DNA of 64,000 bases, taken from assembly GCA_930367205.1 (NCBI GenBank), contig OV884014.1, forward strand, positions 73,697,104 through 73,761,103, read 5' to 3'. Below the pieces are notes generated by a model. The model made no database searches and was not told where the DNA came from. It saw only the letters and a program-made list of their open reading frames with translations. This DNA is from Acanthosoma haemorrhoidale (Eukaryota; Arthropoda; Insecta; Hemiptera; Acanthosomatidae). This document shows, piece by piece, positions 20,945 to 33,056 of this stretch; position 1 is the stretch's first letter, and every line of letters starts with the position of its first letter. Made by a program: the position numbers and the translations under genes.

Positions 20945-22161
20945 AAGGGTATATTCACGTAGTCGTATGAAGCGTTCTTTCATGTAGTTGCAGGTTGCAG
21001 GTCAAGCGTTCACGTGGGTGTAGGTTGTAGACAAAGCGTAGCGCTGCCGTGGTCAGATCGATGCTCAAAAAAAACAACCGCCGGGCGGCGATTCCAATTT
21101 TCCTAACTAAGGAAAAGCTCCAAGGGAAACGGAAAAAGTTCGTAATTTCCTGTCGTGAATTTTAGGAAATTCAGAGAATGAACCATTAACACTCTCACGT
21201 CGTTGAAGACACATCGTAAAAAATAATACGTTTGAGAAGGAACGTTAAACACAGTTTTAAACGTTAAATATCGTAGAGGTGAAATTTTTGGCCAAATGGA
21301 CGATTCAAGTCTAAGATTGGTACAACATAACCGTTCAGACGTTACCTCAACACTGACAAAAATGGGGATTGGGTCCACAAGTTCCCCTACCAAAAGTCCA
21401 AAGTACCACGGTCCAAGGTACGGAATTCTCCTTTAGGTATTTCCCTTATTTTACATTTAACTTAGATTACAATTTAAATCTTACGAATTATAAATGAACA
21501 TAAATTACATATCAAATTTTACTTGAACGATCTAATAAATGACGATTTTTTTTTTACAGTTTTTTACGTCAGTGACGAAAATAATAAATAATTAAATTTA
21601 ACAAACAAATTAATTTTTTAAATAAAGATAAACAAATCATTATTCAATTTACTTTACTTTTTTAACAAAATAAAAACTTTATCTGGCCTTAACATACCGC
21701 CCACCAAATTTTCGTTGAAAATTTCAAAGGTTAACATGAATTTATTGTGGTGGTGCCTTATTAGTTGGCCCATGTTTGTGGTAGCAATGGTGCCAATCTG
21801 GAAACAGCCCGCGTGTACTCTTCTTTTGGATGTTTTAACTTTTACAACTCTATCTATCCCACCTTTCCCAGGATAGATTTCAATTATTCGACCGGTGGGC
21901 CAATTTTGCACTGATACGTTGGGTTCTTTTAGTAAAACTAATGTTCCAACAGTCAAATCTGGCTTTGAGGAAGTCAACTTCGTCCGTTGTCTAACAATCT
22001 AATTAATGACGATTTTTTTTTTACAGTTTTTTACGTCAGTGACGAAAATAATAAATAATTAAATTTAACAACCAAATTAATTTTTTATATAAAGATAAAC
22101 AAATCATGATTCAATTTACTTTACTTTTTTAACAAAATAAAAACTTTATCTGGCCTTAACA
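20945..22161 (-). mobile_element. BEL/Pao deletion derivative: LTR start, pol 3' end, LTR
   Basis: On the minus strand the 5' part of an LTR (TGTTAAGGCCAGATAAAG, from 22,161 to about 21,993) is joined to the last part of a BEL pol (21,977-21,695). A second LTR follows, beginning with the same TGTTAAGGCC at 21,694 directly after the GGTGGGCGG polypurine motif. The two LTR starts are a direct repeat of about 165 bp, 467 bp apart. Almost the whole interior is deleted. The 3' end of the second LTR is not sharply visible; a minus frame at 21,103-21,393 lies inside it and is not a gene. Confidence 0.65.
21654..21977 (-). pseudogene. BEL/Pao pol C-terminal fragment (DUF5641 region)
   Basis: A 107-codon frame. 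It contains KPDLTVGTLVLLKEPNVSVQ, WPTGRIIEIYPG, DRVVKVKTSKRRVH and ENLVGGM, the motif series at the integrase C-terminus of BEL/Pao elements. The last residues run into the LTR. It is related to but different from the pol at 27,675, so it is a second BEL family. Confidence 0.8.
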
Positions 22162-22169
22162 ACTATAAT

Positions 22170-25100
22170 AACAAACAATTTAATTCTGTACAATATACAT
22201 GAAACCTTTGTTGTAACATGTAACTATATAAAATCCAACTCATTTCGTATTAACATTAAGAATATTAGCAATGATTGCATATCTAACGCATTGCATAATA
22301 ACTTAGATAAACGTATCATCACAACTATCGCAACTCCTACTCCTTTTATTCAGTATTACAATTTTATAGATGTATATTTAACTTTTAATTTATCATATGT
22401 ATTCATTGTAAGCAATAGTACCTTACCTATACACTTACCCTTCTCCTCTATTATTAAGTTAGATACTAAGGAAATTATTTATGACCACATTGAGAAACTA
22501 ATGTATTGTCTATAAAACATGTTATTTCTTAATATGACCAACCTGCCCAGGAGTTCAGGCATTAAAAACGGGAGAACTTTTATAATGCTAAGAACAAGTT
22601 GCTTCATGACTTCATAGAAGTTACTGATGGTTCCTGTTATTTTTAAGTAAGCGAGTATGAACCGGAAAGAGGCAGACTGGACCGCTGTTTCGATCATCCC
22701 ATCTGTATCGACGACTTATTGGAAGAAATACCGTATTGAATAGTTTTTCTAATTTACATGTTTAATTTAAAGGTTACATATACTTGTTTCATTTACTATC
22801 CATTCGTATTTATACTTTATCAACTGTTACATACTAATATCAATATAATAGCTGCCTCCTATGGGCAAGAATCCATCTGCTTTTTGTTTAGTATTTTTTT
22901 GCATCTCACTATTACAACCATGTTTAACACCAACAACTCTTTTTCTATTACTATCAGATGATGAAGAAATACATAATATATTGAAACGTGGTCCATGAAT
23001 GAACTTGGTAAAAACACAATAACTCTCTTGTATCAACCAAAGCCGATTCCCCAATAACATACTTTCAACTCATGGCTAACAGTTTAAAACGAATTTTTTT
23101 GGACTTGAGGTTTTTGGAGACACAGACTTAATAGTGCTGATCCAAGGTAGAGAGACTGTACATATTCCATTTGCCTGTTTGGCGATAGGTGTCATAAAAG
23201 TATTCCAATTGATTTAAATCTTAATCGCTTATTATTCTACATTATATATTTAATTTACTCGTGGAACTGGGGTGTTCTTTTTTTGATTATTTCTAGCAAC
23301 AGTAAGTTTCTTTAAATGCCAACTAACAAATTCAGAAATTGACTTATCTTATCTGCCTTTCGGTGGAAGGGTTTGGTTTTCCAGGAAAGAGGCAGCTTCA
23401 CATATCAATTGCATACGGTCTGCTTCTTTGGTCGCGTCTCAGTTGTAAGTGTTAACTTTTAACATATTTTTGACGAAAATATATCAGCCTAAGCTGATTT
23501 CCCAATAACATACTTTCGACTCATGGTGAAGTTGTTAAGTTTAAAACATTTGTTTGTTATTTTTTGACTTGCGATTTTTTATTAACTATTTCCGTCAGTA
23601 ATAGCCCTATGTAAATACATTTATTCACAAATTGTACTCTTAATAATAACAATATTGTTACTTGCACTTGACAACTCTTTGTTTTACAGATAGGGTTGAG
23701 GTACTATTATCACATTAGCGAAAAAAAAAAGATTTAAGTTAACATGATATTACATAAATAAGTCTACTTATTTGAAAATCAGTTAAGTAAAATTAATCAG
23801 TTGTTATAGGCTCTTGTGAACAGTTTTTTTTATAACTTAATTGTTTGTCTTTCTTGATTAAAGTCCAGTTATTTACTCTCCCCCTTTCCATTCGACACGC
23901 TATTTTGTTAAATGTGTTAAAATAAAGATTATTTAGTTATTTACAATCACAAACAAATGAGTACTTGCATATAGGGCTCACTAATGAAAGAGTGTTTTCG
24001 GTCTTTTTACGGGTGTTTTACTGTGCTTGAAATGTTTTTCAAATAAATAACAATGTGGAATTAATAGTCAACATCGAATATCATTTTAAAGAACGTTCCT
24101 GAATGATTTATTACTTATTATTGTACACGAAGTTTTTACGAACATTTTTAGATTATACTTTATTAGGTCTATGTGTCTGTTACAGTTTTATTATTGATCA
24201 AAAATAATCCTTAATAAGTTTGTGTCCCAGTCCGTTCGAGTTGGATGGTATTGCTAATTTTAATAGAGCTCGTTTTCGTTAAAATAAAATAAATTTGGTG
24301 AAGTCTGTATTAAATTCTAATTTATTATAGTTTGTCCTGTTATGTAGTTTACTGTCAAATATTGTCATTCTATAGTGTAGGAGCTAAGTTTGAACTCTGT
24401 GTGTTGGTCGAACAGATATATGCTTTATGCAACTATTATACATTTGTCACTAGTATAATTCTGTTCTCAGATGGCAAAATGTTAGGTCATTTTTACTAAA
24501 AGTTCCGACAAAGGCTTTCACATTGAACCCATGCCACGCAGTGGTTGACATTCGACTTATTCCGGGAAAGAGCCAGTCAAGAATCCGATCTGTGAACCAC
24601 AGAAAAATAGTTTTAATGCCATCTAAATCACAACGAAATTTTCGTTAAGATGGATACTTTGTTAAGTGTTTAACATAGATCTAAGCGGCAGAGTTGTGAG
24701 ATGTCTATTCCGGTAAAAAACCTTTTGACTTATTTCCTTGTTACAAAATTATTACAGAATTCAATATAAATTCTACAAATGAATCTATTTACAATAAATA
24801 GGTCATTATATTTCCTGTAGCTTGGCTACAATTTCTGATTATCCTACATTGCGATTTGTGCTTGTACAAAAGTATAATGATGCACATTATACACATTAAT
24901 TTATTTGACATATTTAAAAGTGATGGGCTCACCTTATTTATCATAGAAAAAATTAAATTGTTTCTCACAATTTTAAACTAAATAAATTTCTGACGTTTAA
25001 ACCAAATTAACAAAACCAGTTTGTTCTTAAGTTAATAATTTCTAATGATTAATTTAAAATATAATAGGATATACTAGTTTGTATATTGTATAATAATATA

Positions 25101-26645
25101 CTTCAAACTATGTAACAATTTTTTTAATTTGATAATATATTAGGTTTTTGATATGTACTTATAATTTTGTGTCCTTAATCTTTTTCATGGGCTTCTTCAG
25201 TCCATTATCCATGAGGAGCTAAAATCTTATGTTATCTTCAAATGATTTTAGAGAACTGATTGATACACAAGGCAAACTGTTATTGATGTTTATCTAATGA
25301 CTACAAATCCTTTCATTTTAAACGAACTTTCCTTCAGCAGAAATATTTATTTTATTATTTAAAATTTTATCAGGAGTCTTATCTTTGGGGGAAAAAAAAA
25401 AAATATGTCGTTTGCTTTCGGAAGATATCCTCAAATAAAATATTTTTTTAGCTTTTTTTGATTACAAAGGGAAATCGCGCCGAGAAAAAAAATGTGAGTG
25501 GCAATAATAATAATAATAATAGTGACTACACCTTTTTCCTTAAAAAAACAAAAACATTATCGCAATTGAACGGCTACTTATCAATAGTGAAAACAGAATT
25601 ATTTTTCCAATAACTTGTTTTTTGTTTGCGCCTTTCAACCACTGTGGGGCATAGGAACAAGCCTTGATACCTGCAGTTCAATCAATTCTCTTGAGTACGC
25701 CAGTTATGTACAGGTAGTTTAAGAATGGCTTATATTAAGTAGCCAAATAACAATTCATAAAAAAAAAACCAGTTAAATATTGCAGAAGTGGACATGTGGG
25801 GTAAGCCCTGTTACAATAATTTATCATTATTATTCACGTCATTTTAAATATTTCGTTTAATATAAAAGATATTAATGTGATTAGATATTGTCTTTTGGAA
25901 TTATCTCTAAAAGATTTTCTCAAACAATTCGCATGTGAAGTTGAAGCATTTACTGTCGTTCAAGGATGATCAACCTGGCTAATGGCTTTATCAATAAAAA
26001 GGCATTAATGAAATGAGCCCAAGAAAACATTTTGAGGGTACTTGGAAGGACTGTAAATTTAGTGGTGGCTGGAGGAGAGGGAAAATCTTTAAAAAAAAAA
26101 TACCAGGAATCAAAATACTCAGAATTTTCTAGTACAGATGTGGATGCATTCCAAAAATAGGACATGGGAGCACCCCCCTATAGCTCAGTGGAATACACCA
26201 AGTACAGAAATAGTTTTCAATCTAGAATACTTCAATAAATAAGTTATTAATAATAAGTTACAACAATCATCACTATTGTTAATATCATATACTGCTTGCT
26301 GTCTTACTTTTTGTGTAGAAATAAAAAAAGTTTCTATTCTTAGACATTGTACACGAATAATAGCAAAAATGTACAAATAGATATGTGTAGCTGTAAAAAA
26401 TAATTACTGCGCTGTGGCCAGCTTACAAAGGGACCATAATATTGTAGAAAAAAAACTCAATACAATTGCTAACGGTTGTAACTAAGATCGTAAGGAAAAG
26501 TTTAGTGATTATAACTCACACAATGGAAGTGAGAGGGGATGGTTACTAAGATAAATTAAATGAAGAAAAGAAATTAATGAAGGAAAAATTTAGATTTAAA
26601 GACTAAGAGTTGTTTGAGAATACTAATATGAATACTGTGGAAGAA
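22170..26645. repeat. Segmental duplication unit B, copy 1
   Basis: Non-coding AT-rich segment collinear with 50,302-53,545. Three blocks differ: 22,655-22,955 replaces a shorter, different 50,780-50,898; 23,038-23,365 is extra here; and about 850 bp at 25,575-26,425 is extra here. A copy of CCCAATAACATACTTTC occurs twice in this copy (about 23,050 and 23,500) and once in B', suggesting an internal duplication. No gene recognised. Confidence 0.75.
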
Positions 26646-26960
26646 GGGGCTAGGAAAATTACGTCGCTGAAGAACTTCTGTCCCTTGCAAATTACCGGCT
26701 GTGAAATTCAGCAAAAAAGTTCAAGAATGGGTGCCCGCATTTTCCCAGAAAAACAACAAAAAACAAAAGGAAAAGAAAAAAAAAAACTATTGGTTATCTA
26801 GAGAGAGAAAAAAAACAAAAAACAAGATTGTGTACACAAAATATAATCGAGGAAAGATTATACAAAAAAACTAAAATTATAAAATGGCAATACATATGTA
26901 ATGAACATTAAAAGTACACTTTTTTTTTTCAAAATCGAATATATAAACAAAAAAAAGTAA
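26646..26960. other. Spacer between unit B and BEL LTR
   Basis: A-rich, with several lysine-codon-like runs. No feature recognised. Confidence 0.35.
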
Positions 26961-27582
26961 TGTTAGCAACTGGGTTAGTAATCTAAAAATAAAATAAGAA
27001 ACATAGATAACAAAAATATAAATGTCTTTTCGCTTTAATAAAAATAAAAATTAATTAAATTCTATATTTACTAAATTTAATAATGTCAATCACCAAAAGT
27101 CAATAGCCTTCTATTCTTGCAAGTAGAAGGATGGTGTGAGCTGAATCTGGAGATAGTTGGTGTGTGTAATAGCAAAATAACCTCTTACCGGTGATCCCAA
27201 AGTGGAGAAGAAAAATTTCTTCGCGATGATCACTATCCAAACAATTGGTAGCGTGGGTGGGGTGGTGGATATCCAGTGTACAGTCAGCGATGAAGAAGTA
27301 GTTTGAATGTGGGGTCATCATCAATCAAAAAATTTCTGAGGGTCCTTCTTCATTCGCAAATCTCATGGAACTGAGCCCGTAATTCTGACGATCGGAGTTG
27401 ATCCGCAATGCCAATACAAAGTCGATGCTGATCTCATCACTTGCTTAGATGTAAACAACCTTAATTCCTAATTATACATCTCAATACAACAAAATATTAC
27501 AATCTTGGTTTTTCTTTTAACAAATAAATAAAATTAATTGTTATAATTACGTGAGTGAAAAAAAAATAGTTGGGACCCAACA
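26961..27582 (-). repeat. 3' LTR of BEL/Pao element (unit A')
   Basis: On the minus strand the LTR begins TGTTGGGTCCCAACT, the usual BEL start, immediately after the GGTGGGCGGTA polypurine end of pol. It appears to end GTTGCTAACA at 26,961, giving 622 bp. The start is well supported; the end is inferred from the TG...CA rule. Confidence 0.6.
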
Positions 27583-27674
27583 TACCGCCCACCAAATTTG
27601 CGTAGTAAATTTCCAGGTAGATCAACCCACTATGGAGGTAACAATGGAGCTAGGCGTGAAACAGAACGGGTATA

Positions 27675-28211
27675 CTAGTTTGTAGAGGTTTTCACCTTTA
27701 CTACCCTGACAATCTCGTCTTGTCCAGGAAAAACTTCTTTAATGCGCCCTACAGGCCAACTGAGGGGAGGTACATTAGGGTCAATAAGAAGCACCAGAGT
27801 GCCGATATTTACATTTGCCGATTCAGTAGTCCATTTACTACGTTGTTGTAGGCAATGTAAGTAGTCCTGTCGCCATTGATGCCAAATATTGCAGCGATGA
27901 ATGAGATTCCATCTCGAGATTGGATGGTGCGATGGCTCGATTGACTCTGGTTCTGGCAGAGCAACTAGAGGGGCACCAATCAGGAAGTGACCCGGCGTCA
28001 AGACATCCAAGTCTTCTGGTGATGACGACATAGGATGCATGGGGCGAGAATTCAAAATCGCTTCTATGCGATTTGCAATGGTGGAGAGTTCTTCAAATGT
28101 AAGGGGTTGGCAATCCATTACTCTCCTAAGGTGGTACTTAAACGACTTCACACCAGCATCCCACAAACCACCGAAATGAGGTGCGAATGGAGGGATAAAA
28201 CTCCATTTCAT
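27675..28211 (-). pseudogene. BEL/Pao integrase C-terminal part
   Basis: A 178-codon frame: WSFIPPFAPHFGGLWDAGVK (integrase motif containing the last core block), NSRPMHPMSSSPEDLDVLTP, GHFLIGAPL, then the DUF5641 block with VGTLVLL-like NIGTLVLLIDPNVPP and WPVGRIKEVFPG, ending VKVKTSTN. The final conserved ENLVGG end is frameshifted. Confidence 0.88.
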
Positions 28212-28418
28212 TTCTCGATTGAAGAAGTAGGTTTGGATGTCCTTTTTCAGAGAGTAGGCATTCCAGCAGGAGTATAGTTCTTTTAAATGTCATGACGCTC
28301 CTACAAAATTTGTTCCATTATCGGAGAACATTCTGCTGGGTAGTCCTCTTCGAGCTATAAATCTGTCTAAACAGGCTAAGAAAGCTACTGTGTTCAATTG
28401 CGACACGATCTCAATGTG

Positions 28419-28934
28419 CTACGCCTTTGTGCTCATGCACACAAATAAGCAGGCATACGCTTTGCCAAGGGCAGCCTTACGGCGAGAGTATTCACGGATT
28501 GAGAATGAACTAGCGAAATAAATCCCGACATTCATAAAGGGTCGGCCTTGCTCGAATCTTGACATTGGCAAATTTCCCATGTAAGGTCTTACTTTTAGGC
28601 GATGGCATTTCAAACATCAGTGAATTCGAGTGCGTATCAGACGTCTTGCTGAAATAATCCAATAATGATGACATAATATTGAATGGAGGAGCTGATGCCC
28701 AGCATGTAAATAAACAATATAGTAGTGGTCGACAAGTAGTTCCACAAAATGTGATTTAGAGGGTAACAACACGGGATGTTTAGCATCATAATTTATAGGG
28801 GCATTACTGAGGCGACCGCCCACCCTGTACACTCCACGAGAATCAATGAAAACGGATAATGATTTTAGCGATGTTATAAGAGAAGGTTTGGAGCTTACAG
28901 AGGGGAAATGATGTCTTTGAACTATTTTCACCAA
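28419..28934 (-). pseudogene. BEL/Pao integrase zinc-binding and core start
   Basis: Two adjacent minus frames (28,617-28,934 and 28,419-28,613). The first has DSRGVYRVGGRLSNAP, HPVLLPSKSHFVELLVDHYY and HAGHQLLHSILCHHYWI (His pair of the zinc region). The second has PYMGNLPMSRFEQGRPF and VGIYFASSFSI, where the first core Asp (VGIDYAGPF in relatives) is not present. The integrase is therefore defective as well as frameshifted. Confidence 0.8.
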
Positions 28935-29179
28935 GGTGTGAGTAGCTTGACGAAGTTCCTCTAAGCTTAATTGACCTTTTCTCTTGGTTGAATGAGGGTG
29001 AGAATTTACGATAAAGCGTTGGACATATGCAAGTACCCTAATTAATTTGGAATAGGATGAGAATTTTTCAATAACTTAAATAAAGACGATGCATTGGTTG
29101 TGGTAGCCAAGATAGTACAAACTGGTTTTGTCTCAGGTAAGTCTGAAAAATTTGATGATTTTGTTGGCTTAGTTAATGG

Positions 29180-29560
29180 TTATTCCAACAATAGTTTCTT
29201 CATCCAGTCAGGTCCCTTCCACCAAACTGAATGATTGACCAAGTCTGACGGAGAAGTTCCCCGAGGCGCAATGTCGGCGGCATTATCTTCTGAACGAATG
29301 TGATGCCAATTAGGGAGAAAAGAGTTATCTAAAATTTTCACTATTCGATTGGCCACGAATGTTTTCAGTTGATGAGCAGGTGTATTTAACCACGATAAAA
29401 CGGTGAAAGAATCAGACAACAAGAAAATAGAGGTTGGTTTTAATCGTTGTATAATGAGTTGAACAGATCGCAAAAGGTTGACAAGAAGTAGAGCAGCGGA
29501 TAGTTCAAGCCTTGGAATTGAGAGGGTTTTCAATGGAGCTAATCGGGTTTTAGCGATCAT
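29180..29560 (-). pseudogene. BEL/Pao RNase H, unit A' copy
   Basis: The duplicate of 535-915, with IPRLEL and LLSDSFTVLSWL motifs. A stop replaces the Trp codon near the end (LLE then stop), so this copy is shorter. Confidence 0.8.
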
Positions 29561-30188
29561 CAGATGGGTGTCTACCCCTTACCCTTTCCAATTGATCCTG
29601 AGAACGAATATAGAAAACTGCCGCATAACCTAAAGAAGATGCGTCAGCGAATCCCACAACTGACATGTCTGCTGGGGAGCGTGGTTTAAGACCACGGGGA
29701 ATCTTAATAGCTTTTAACTGCGCCAGATCTTTAAAAAGTATTTTCCAGGACTTGGAAATAGCAGGTGGAATTGAGTCATCCCAATCGAGTTTCTTTGACC
29801 ATAATAGTTGAAGAATCGCCTTTGCTTTGAAGATAACTGGGGCGCAATATCCTAAAGGATCATACATCCTGGCAATAGTTAAAAGGATGCCTCGTTTAGT
29901 TAAAACCAAATCTCTTGAGTGTATTCGATAGGTAAAATTATCCTGTTGAGGATCCCACTGCATTCCGAGTATTTTCACCACGTAATCTTCCAAACTAGAT
30001 AAGGAGATCATGGGTTTCAGCTCATTCACCAAAACTGGTTCTAAGAGCTCCATTGCATTGCTGCACCACTTTTTCAATTGAAAACCTCCTCGACTCATCA
30101 AGGCTACGAGTTCTCTTTGAAGTGTCTGTGCCTCTTCCAACGTATCAGCAACAGTCAATAAATCGTCAACATACATTTCCTTTAACAA
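29550..30188 (-). pseudogene. BEL/Pao RT palm with intact YVDD, unit A' copy
   Basis: The duplicate of 905-1,543 and the same length (212 codons). It begins MLKEMYVDDLL, so the catalytic box is intact here and altered in unit A. RNase H starts at VVGFADASS. Confidence 0.85.
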
Positions 30189-30330
30189 TGCTCGAGACGC
30201 ATTAGGAAACTTGTTTCCATCATCTGCTACGAGTTGTTGTATTACTCAAATTGCTAAAAAGGGAGATCATGAAAGTCCGAACGGTAAACAGTTAAATTTG
30301 AATTCAGCTAGGTGATCGAAACTTTCAGCT

Positions 30331-31025
30331 CTAAAAAATAAATGAAGATAGGAACGATCCTATGGGGCAATCAAAATCTGCAAATACATTTGACAGATAT
30401 CGGCTATTTGCTATTTGTGGTAATCGAAATTTCAACAATACATCTGTGATCTCAGGTTGTAGTTTAGGACCACAAAGTAGGTAGTCATTGAGGGATCCAT
30501 TAACGGTAGTAGCCGAACCATCAAAAACTATACACAGTGGTGCGGAAGAAAATATTTCCCCGTTTGAGAACTGGGCGATAAATAACATTTTTTTAAATAT
30601 TCTTCGAAAACCTTTCCATATTCCAATTTTAGGGATGGCTCTCGTTCAAATTTCGTTTCCAGGTTTTTAAAACGTTTTAAGGCCAAGAACCTGAAGCTTT
30701 TTAAGTTGAGAGGTTGCGTTTTAAAGGGTAAACGGACCATGTATCTACCGGAGGGTTTTCGAGAGTGCTTCCTTTTAAAATGATCCTCACTTTTTATATC
30801 AAGTGGATTTCTTCTCGGAACATCATTTATTTCCTCGACTTCCCAAAAACGAGTCATCACCTGAGTTAACTCCTGAAGTTCAGATGAAGGTGTAGAATTA
30901 GCGAGCAAGGTAGTGCTGCAAAGAAATGGATTTGCCGTTGTAATGGGTCCTAATAAAATCCAACCAAGTGTGGTTTTTATGGCATTGGGAAATCCATGAG
31001 CTGATTTTACTACCTCTCCTTCCAA
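30331..31025 (-). pseudogene. BEL/Pao protease-RT linker and RT fingers, unit A' copy
   Basis: Corresponds to 1,622-2,389 but is split at about 30,532 by a 31-bp deletion. The deleted segment in unit A is bounded by ATAC on both sides (TATACGCAA and AATACACAG), and one ATAC remains here, so microhomology-mediated loss is likely. This copy retains the KYFLPHHCV end and the downstream NGSLNDYLLCGP in different frames. Confidence 0.82.
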
Positions 31026-31078
31026 GATTCCCCCAAATAGATCAGCACCAACAAGAAATTCTATGGGCCCTTAATTAA

Positions 31079-31429
31079 TTAAAGAAAACTACTACATAAA
31101 AAATCTAAAAAAATTGATAAAGAGGTTCATTAAAACCTGTCATGAATGTCAAATCAGTAAGTCATCACCATGTGAAAAAACACAATTAGGTATCATTAGA
31201 TCAGAACGTCCACTGGACTTTCTCTGGGACTTTTCCCAACAGGACAATTTAGATACAAATACATATTGATAATCATAGACAATTATACAAAATTGTACTC
31301 AACAACTAAAGGGAATTTAAGAGAGACAAAAAAGAAAGTACTCCAATATATAGAACACACCAATGAGATTGGTCAGATTAACAAAGTTCTAACAGATAAT
31401 GCGACCACTTTTACCATCTGTAAACGTCC
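31079..31429 (+). mobile_element. Ty3/Gypsy integrase fragment, unit A' copy
   Basis: The duplicate of 2,443-2,793, with the same CHECQ, IIIDNYTK and TDNATTFT motifs and the same broken frames. Confidence 0.7.
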
Positions 31430-31801
31430 ACTGCTATCATCTCAATCCTTCCTCTCTTCTTCCATCTACTGTCCTTTCATCTGCTTGTCTCATGGGATGA
31501 TCCAAAAAAGAACAAGACCCACCTTGTCTCCTGGCTCATCAAAACGAACAAGGGCACTTCCCGCTCTCTCTCATCGTTTTTATCTCTTCTGTTGCCTTCT
31601 TGATTTTTTTAACTTTCTTATTTTCCAATGCAAGTTGTCTCAGATATTATTAACTTTTCTTATTTTAAAGTTAACAAATCCAATATTAAAATATTTATAT
31701 TTAATTATTGATATTATTTATATGATAAAATTATTTATAGTATAGTATTAATTAGATATAACGGCAACAAAGAATGTTCATCCCTTCATCATAGCCATCC
31801 A
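31419..31801 (-). repeat. LTR-like module in minus orientation, unit A' copy
   Basis: The duplicate of 2,783-3,165. It lies outward of the ANK gene on its left, in the orientation opposite to the LTR at 37,276. Confidence 0.5.
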
Positions 31802-32265
31802 GTTTACCGCCCTTTCATTTGAGTTTTACTTCCTAAATCCAGTTTGTTTTTTGTCTACAAAAATTTGAATAATGTATTAAACATCATCTCCATTCTCATC
31901 CTTATTAATATTTATTTTTCTGAGGGTACAAGAGTTATTTAATATTTAACAAGTTTGTATCATTTTCTAGTCAATTTGAGTTAAAAACACTTTTTTTGTT
32001 ACATGCATTAAGGGTCAGTTGTAAGGTTCTCTTAGACTTCAAGAGGGGTTTGGGTTTGGGTTTCAATAGGTAAACCACCAAAACAAAATAACCTTACTAA
32101 GATAAACATATCTAACAGAATCACAAACACTTGAACTTTAGTTTTTTCGGGCGCCAATTGTTATGTTTATTATCTGAGGTTAGATTAGATATAACAAAAC
32201 TTTCTTTAACTCTTTAATAAACCAGTCTGTGATAAATTACAATGTTATTAACAAATTTGATTTAC

Positions 32266-32571
32266 CTTACTATTATTTACAGAATGATTAACATTTAGTC
32301 CTTTTTTTCTAGCTTCATTCACTGAGACTACCACATGGTCAGTAAAATTCATTGCTATCACCTCAAACTTCCTCTCTTAATAAAATCCTTCTTCCTTCAA
32401 TCCTTCTCCCATTTGTCCAATCACCACTCAACAAAATTCTTCAAGGTTCACAATTTCACTCTCCTCATTCACCGCACTAACAAAAGAATCTTCATCCAAC
32501 CCATCTCCCTGGATAACCAGCAGAACAACCTCCTTTCCATCTTGTTTTCCAAGCACCCCCTCCTTTTCCAA
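32266..32571 (-). pseudogene. Decayed exon divergent from ANK gene 2
   Basis: The duplicate of 3,630-3,935 with the same two internal stops and the same donor, but its ATG is TTG. The shared stops show that decay predates the duplication. Confidence 0.45.
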
Positions 32572-33011
32572 GGCTCATTTGTCCCGCCCTTTTATGCCTG
32601 CTAATTTCAAATTTAAATCAAAGGCAAAGCATCTAACCATTACAACAATATGAACAAAATTTATAATCCTGTTGGCGGTCTATCCTGATTTAAAATTTTA
32701 GACCCCTTACACAGTCCATATGTTAGACTCAAGTTAAATTACTTCTCTAGGTAAATATAATAAAGTTGCTTTTCCTATAATCTATTCATTAGATTAATAA
32801 TTGATTCTTTTGTCAGCTGAAAATGTATATCATTATTCCAAATGTTGCTATTGAGAGCATTAGCGTCTTGAGGGCTATTATCCGTCACTGAATGTTTTTG
32901 TAGCTGAGTGTATGAGTGATTGAGTGACTGATGCTACCTATTTCTGACTCCAATATTTCCGCCAATAAACATTCAATAGTAAATCTAAAATTATTTAATA
33001 TCATATTGCAG
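32572..33011 (+). promoter_or_regulatory. Upstream region and splice acceptor of ANK gene 2
   Basis: Non-coding; ends in the acceptor TATTGCAG at 33,011, 45 bp before the ATG at 33,057. No TATA box could be assigned with confidence. Confidence 0.45.
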
Positions 33012-33056
33012 GGACCTGAACGAGATAAAACGGAAGGATAATACTTTGATTTAACA

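Larger units (their letters stand above)
27583..31069 (-). mobile_element. BEL/Pao LTR retrotransposon remnant, unit A' copy
   Basis: The same element as at 1-2,433 but extending through the integrase to the 3' LTR. Domain order on the minus strand: protease-RT linker (31,025 down), RT, RNase H, zinc/linker (28,934-28,617), integrase core (28,613-28,419), integrase C-terminus with DUF5641 (28,211-27,675). The frame is broken in at least six places. The 5' LTR and gag are missing, with the same junction to Gypsy integrase as in unit A, so the truncation predates the segmental duplication. Confidence 0.88.

Noticed and set aside
26165..26200. tRNA-like CTATAGCTCAGTGG sequence
   Set aside because: It resembles an A box, but no B box or cloverleaf follows.
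28035..28277. 80-codon plus-strand frame within BEL integrase
   Set aside because: Antisense shadow of the pol reading frame.
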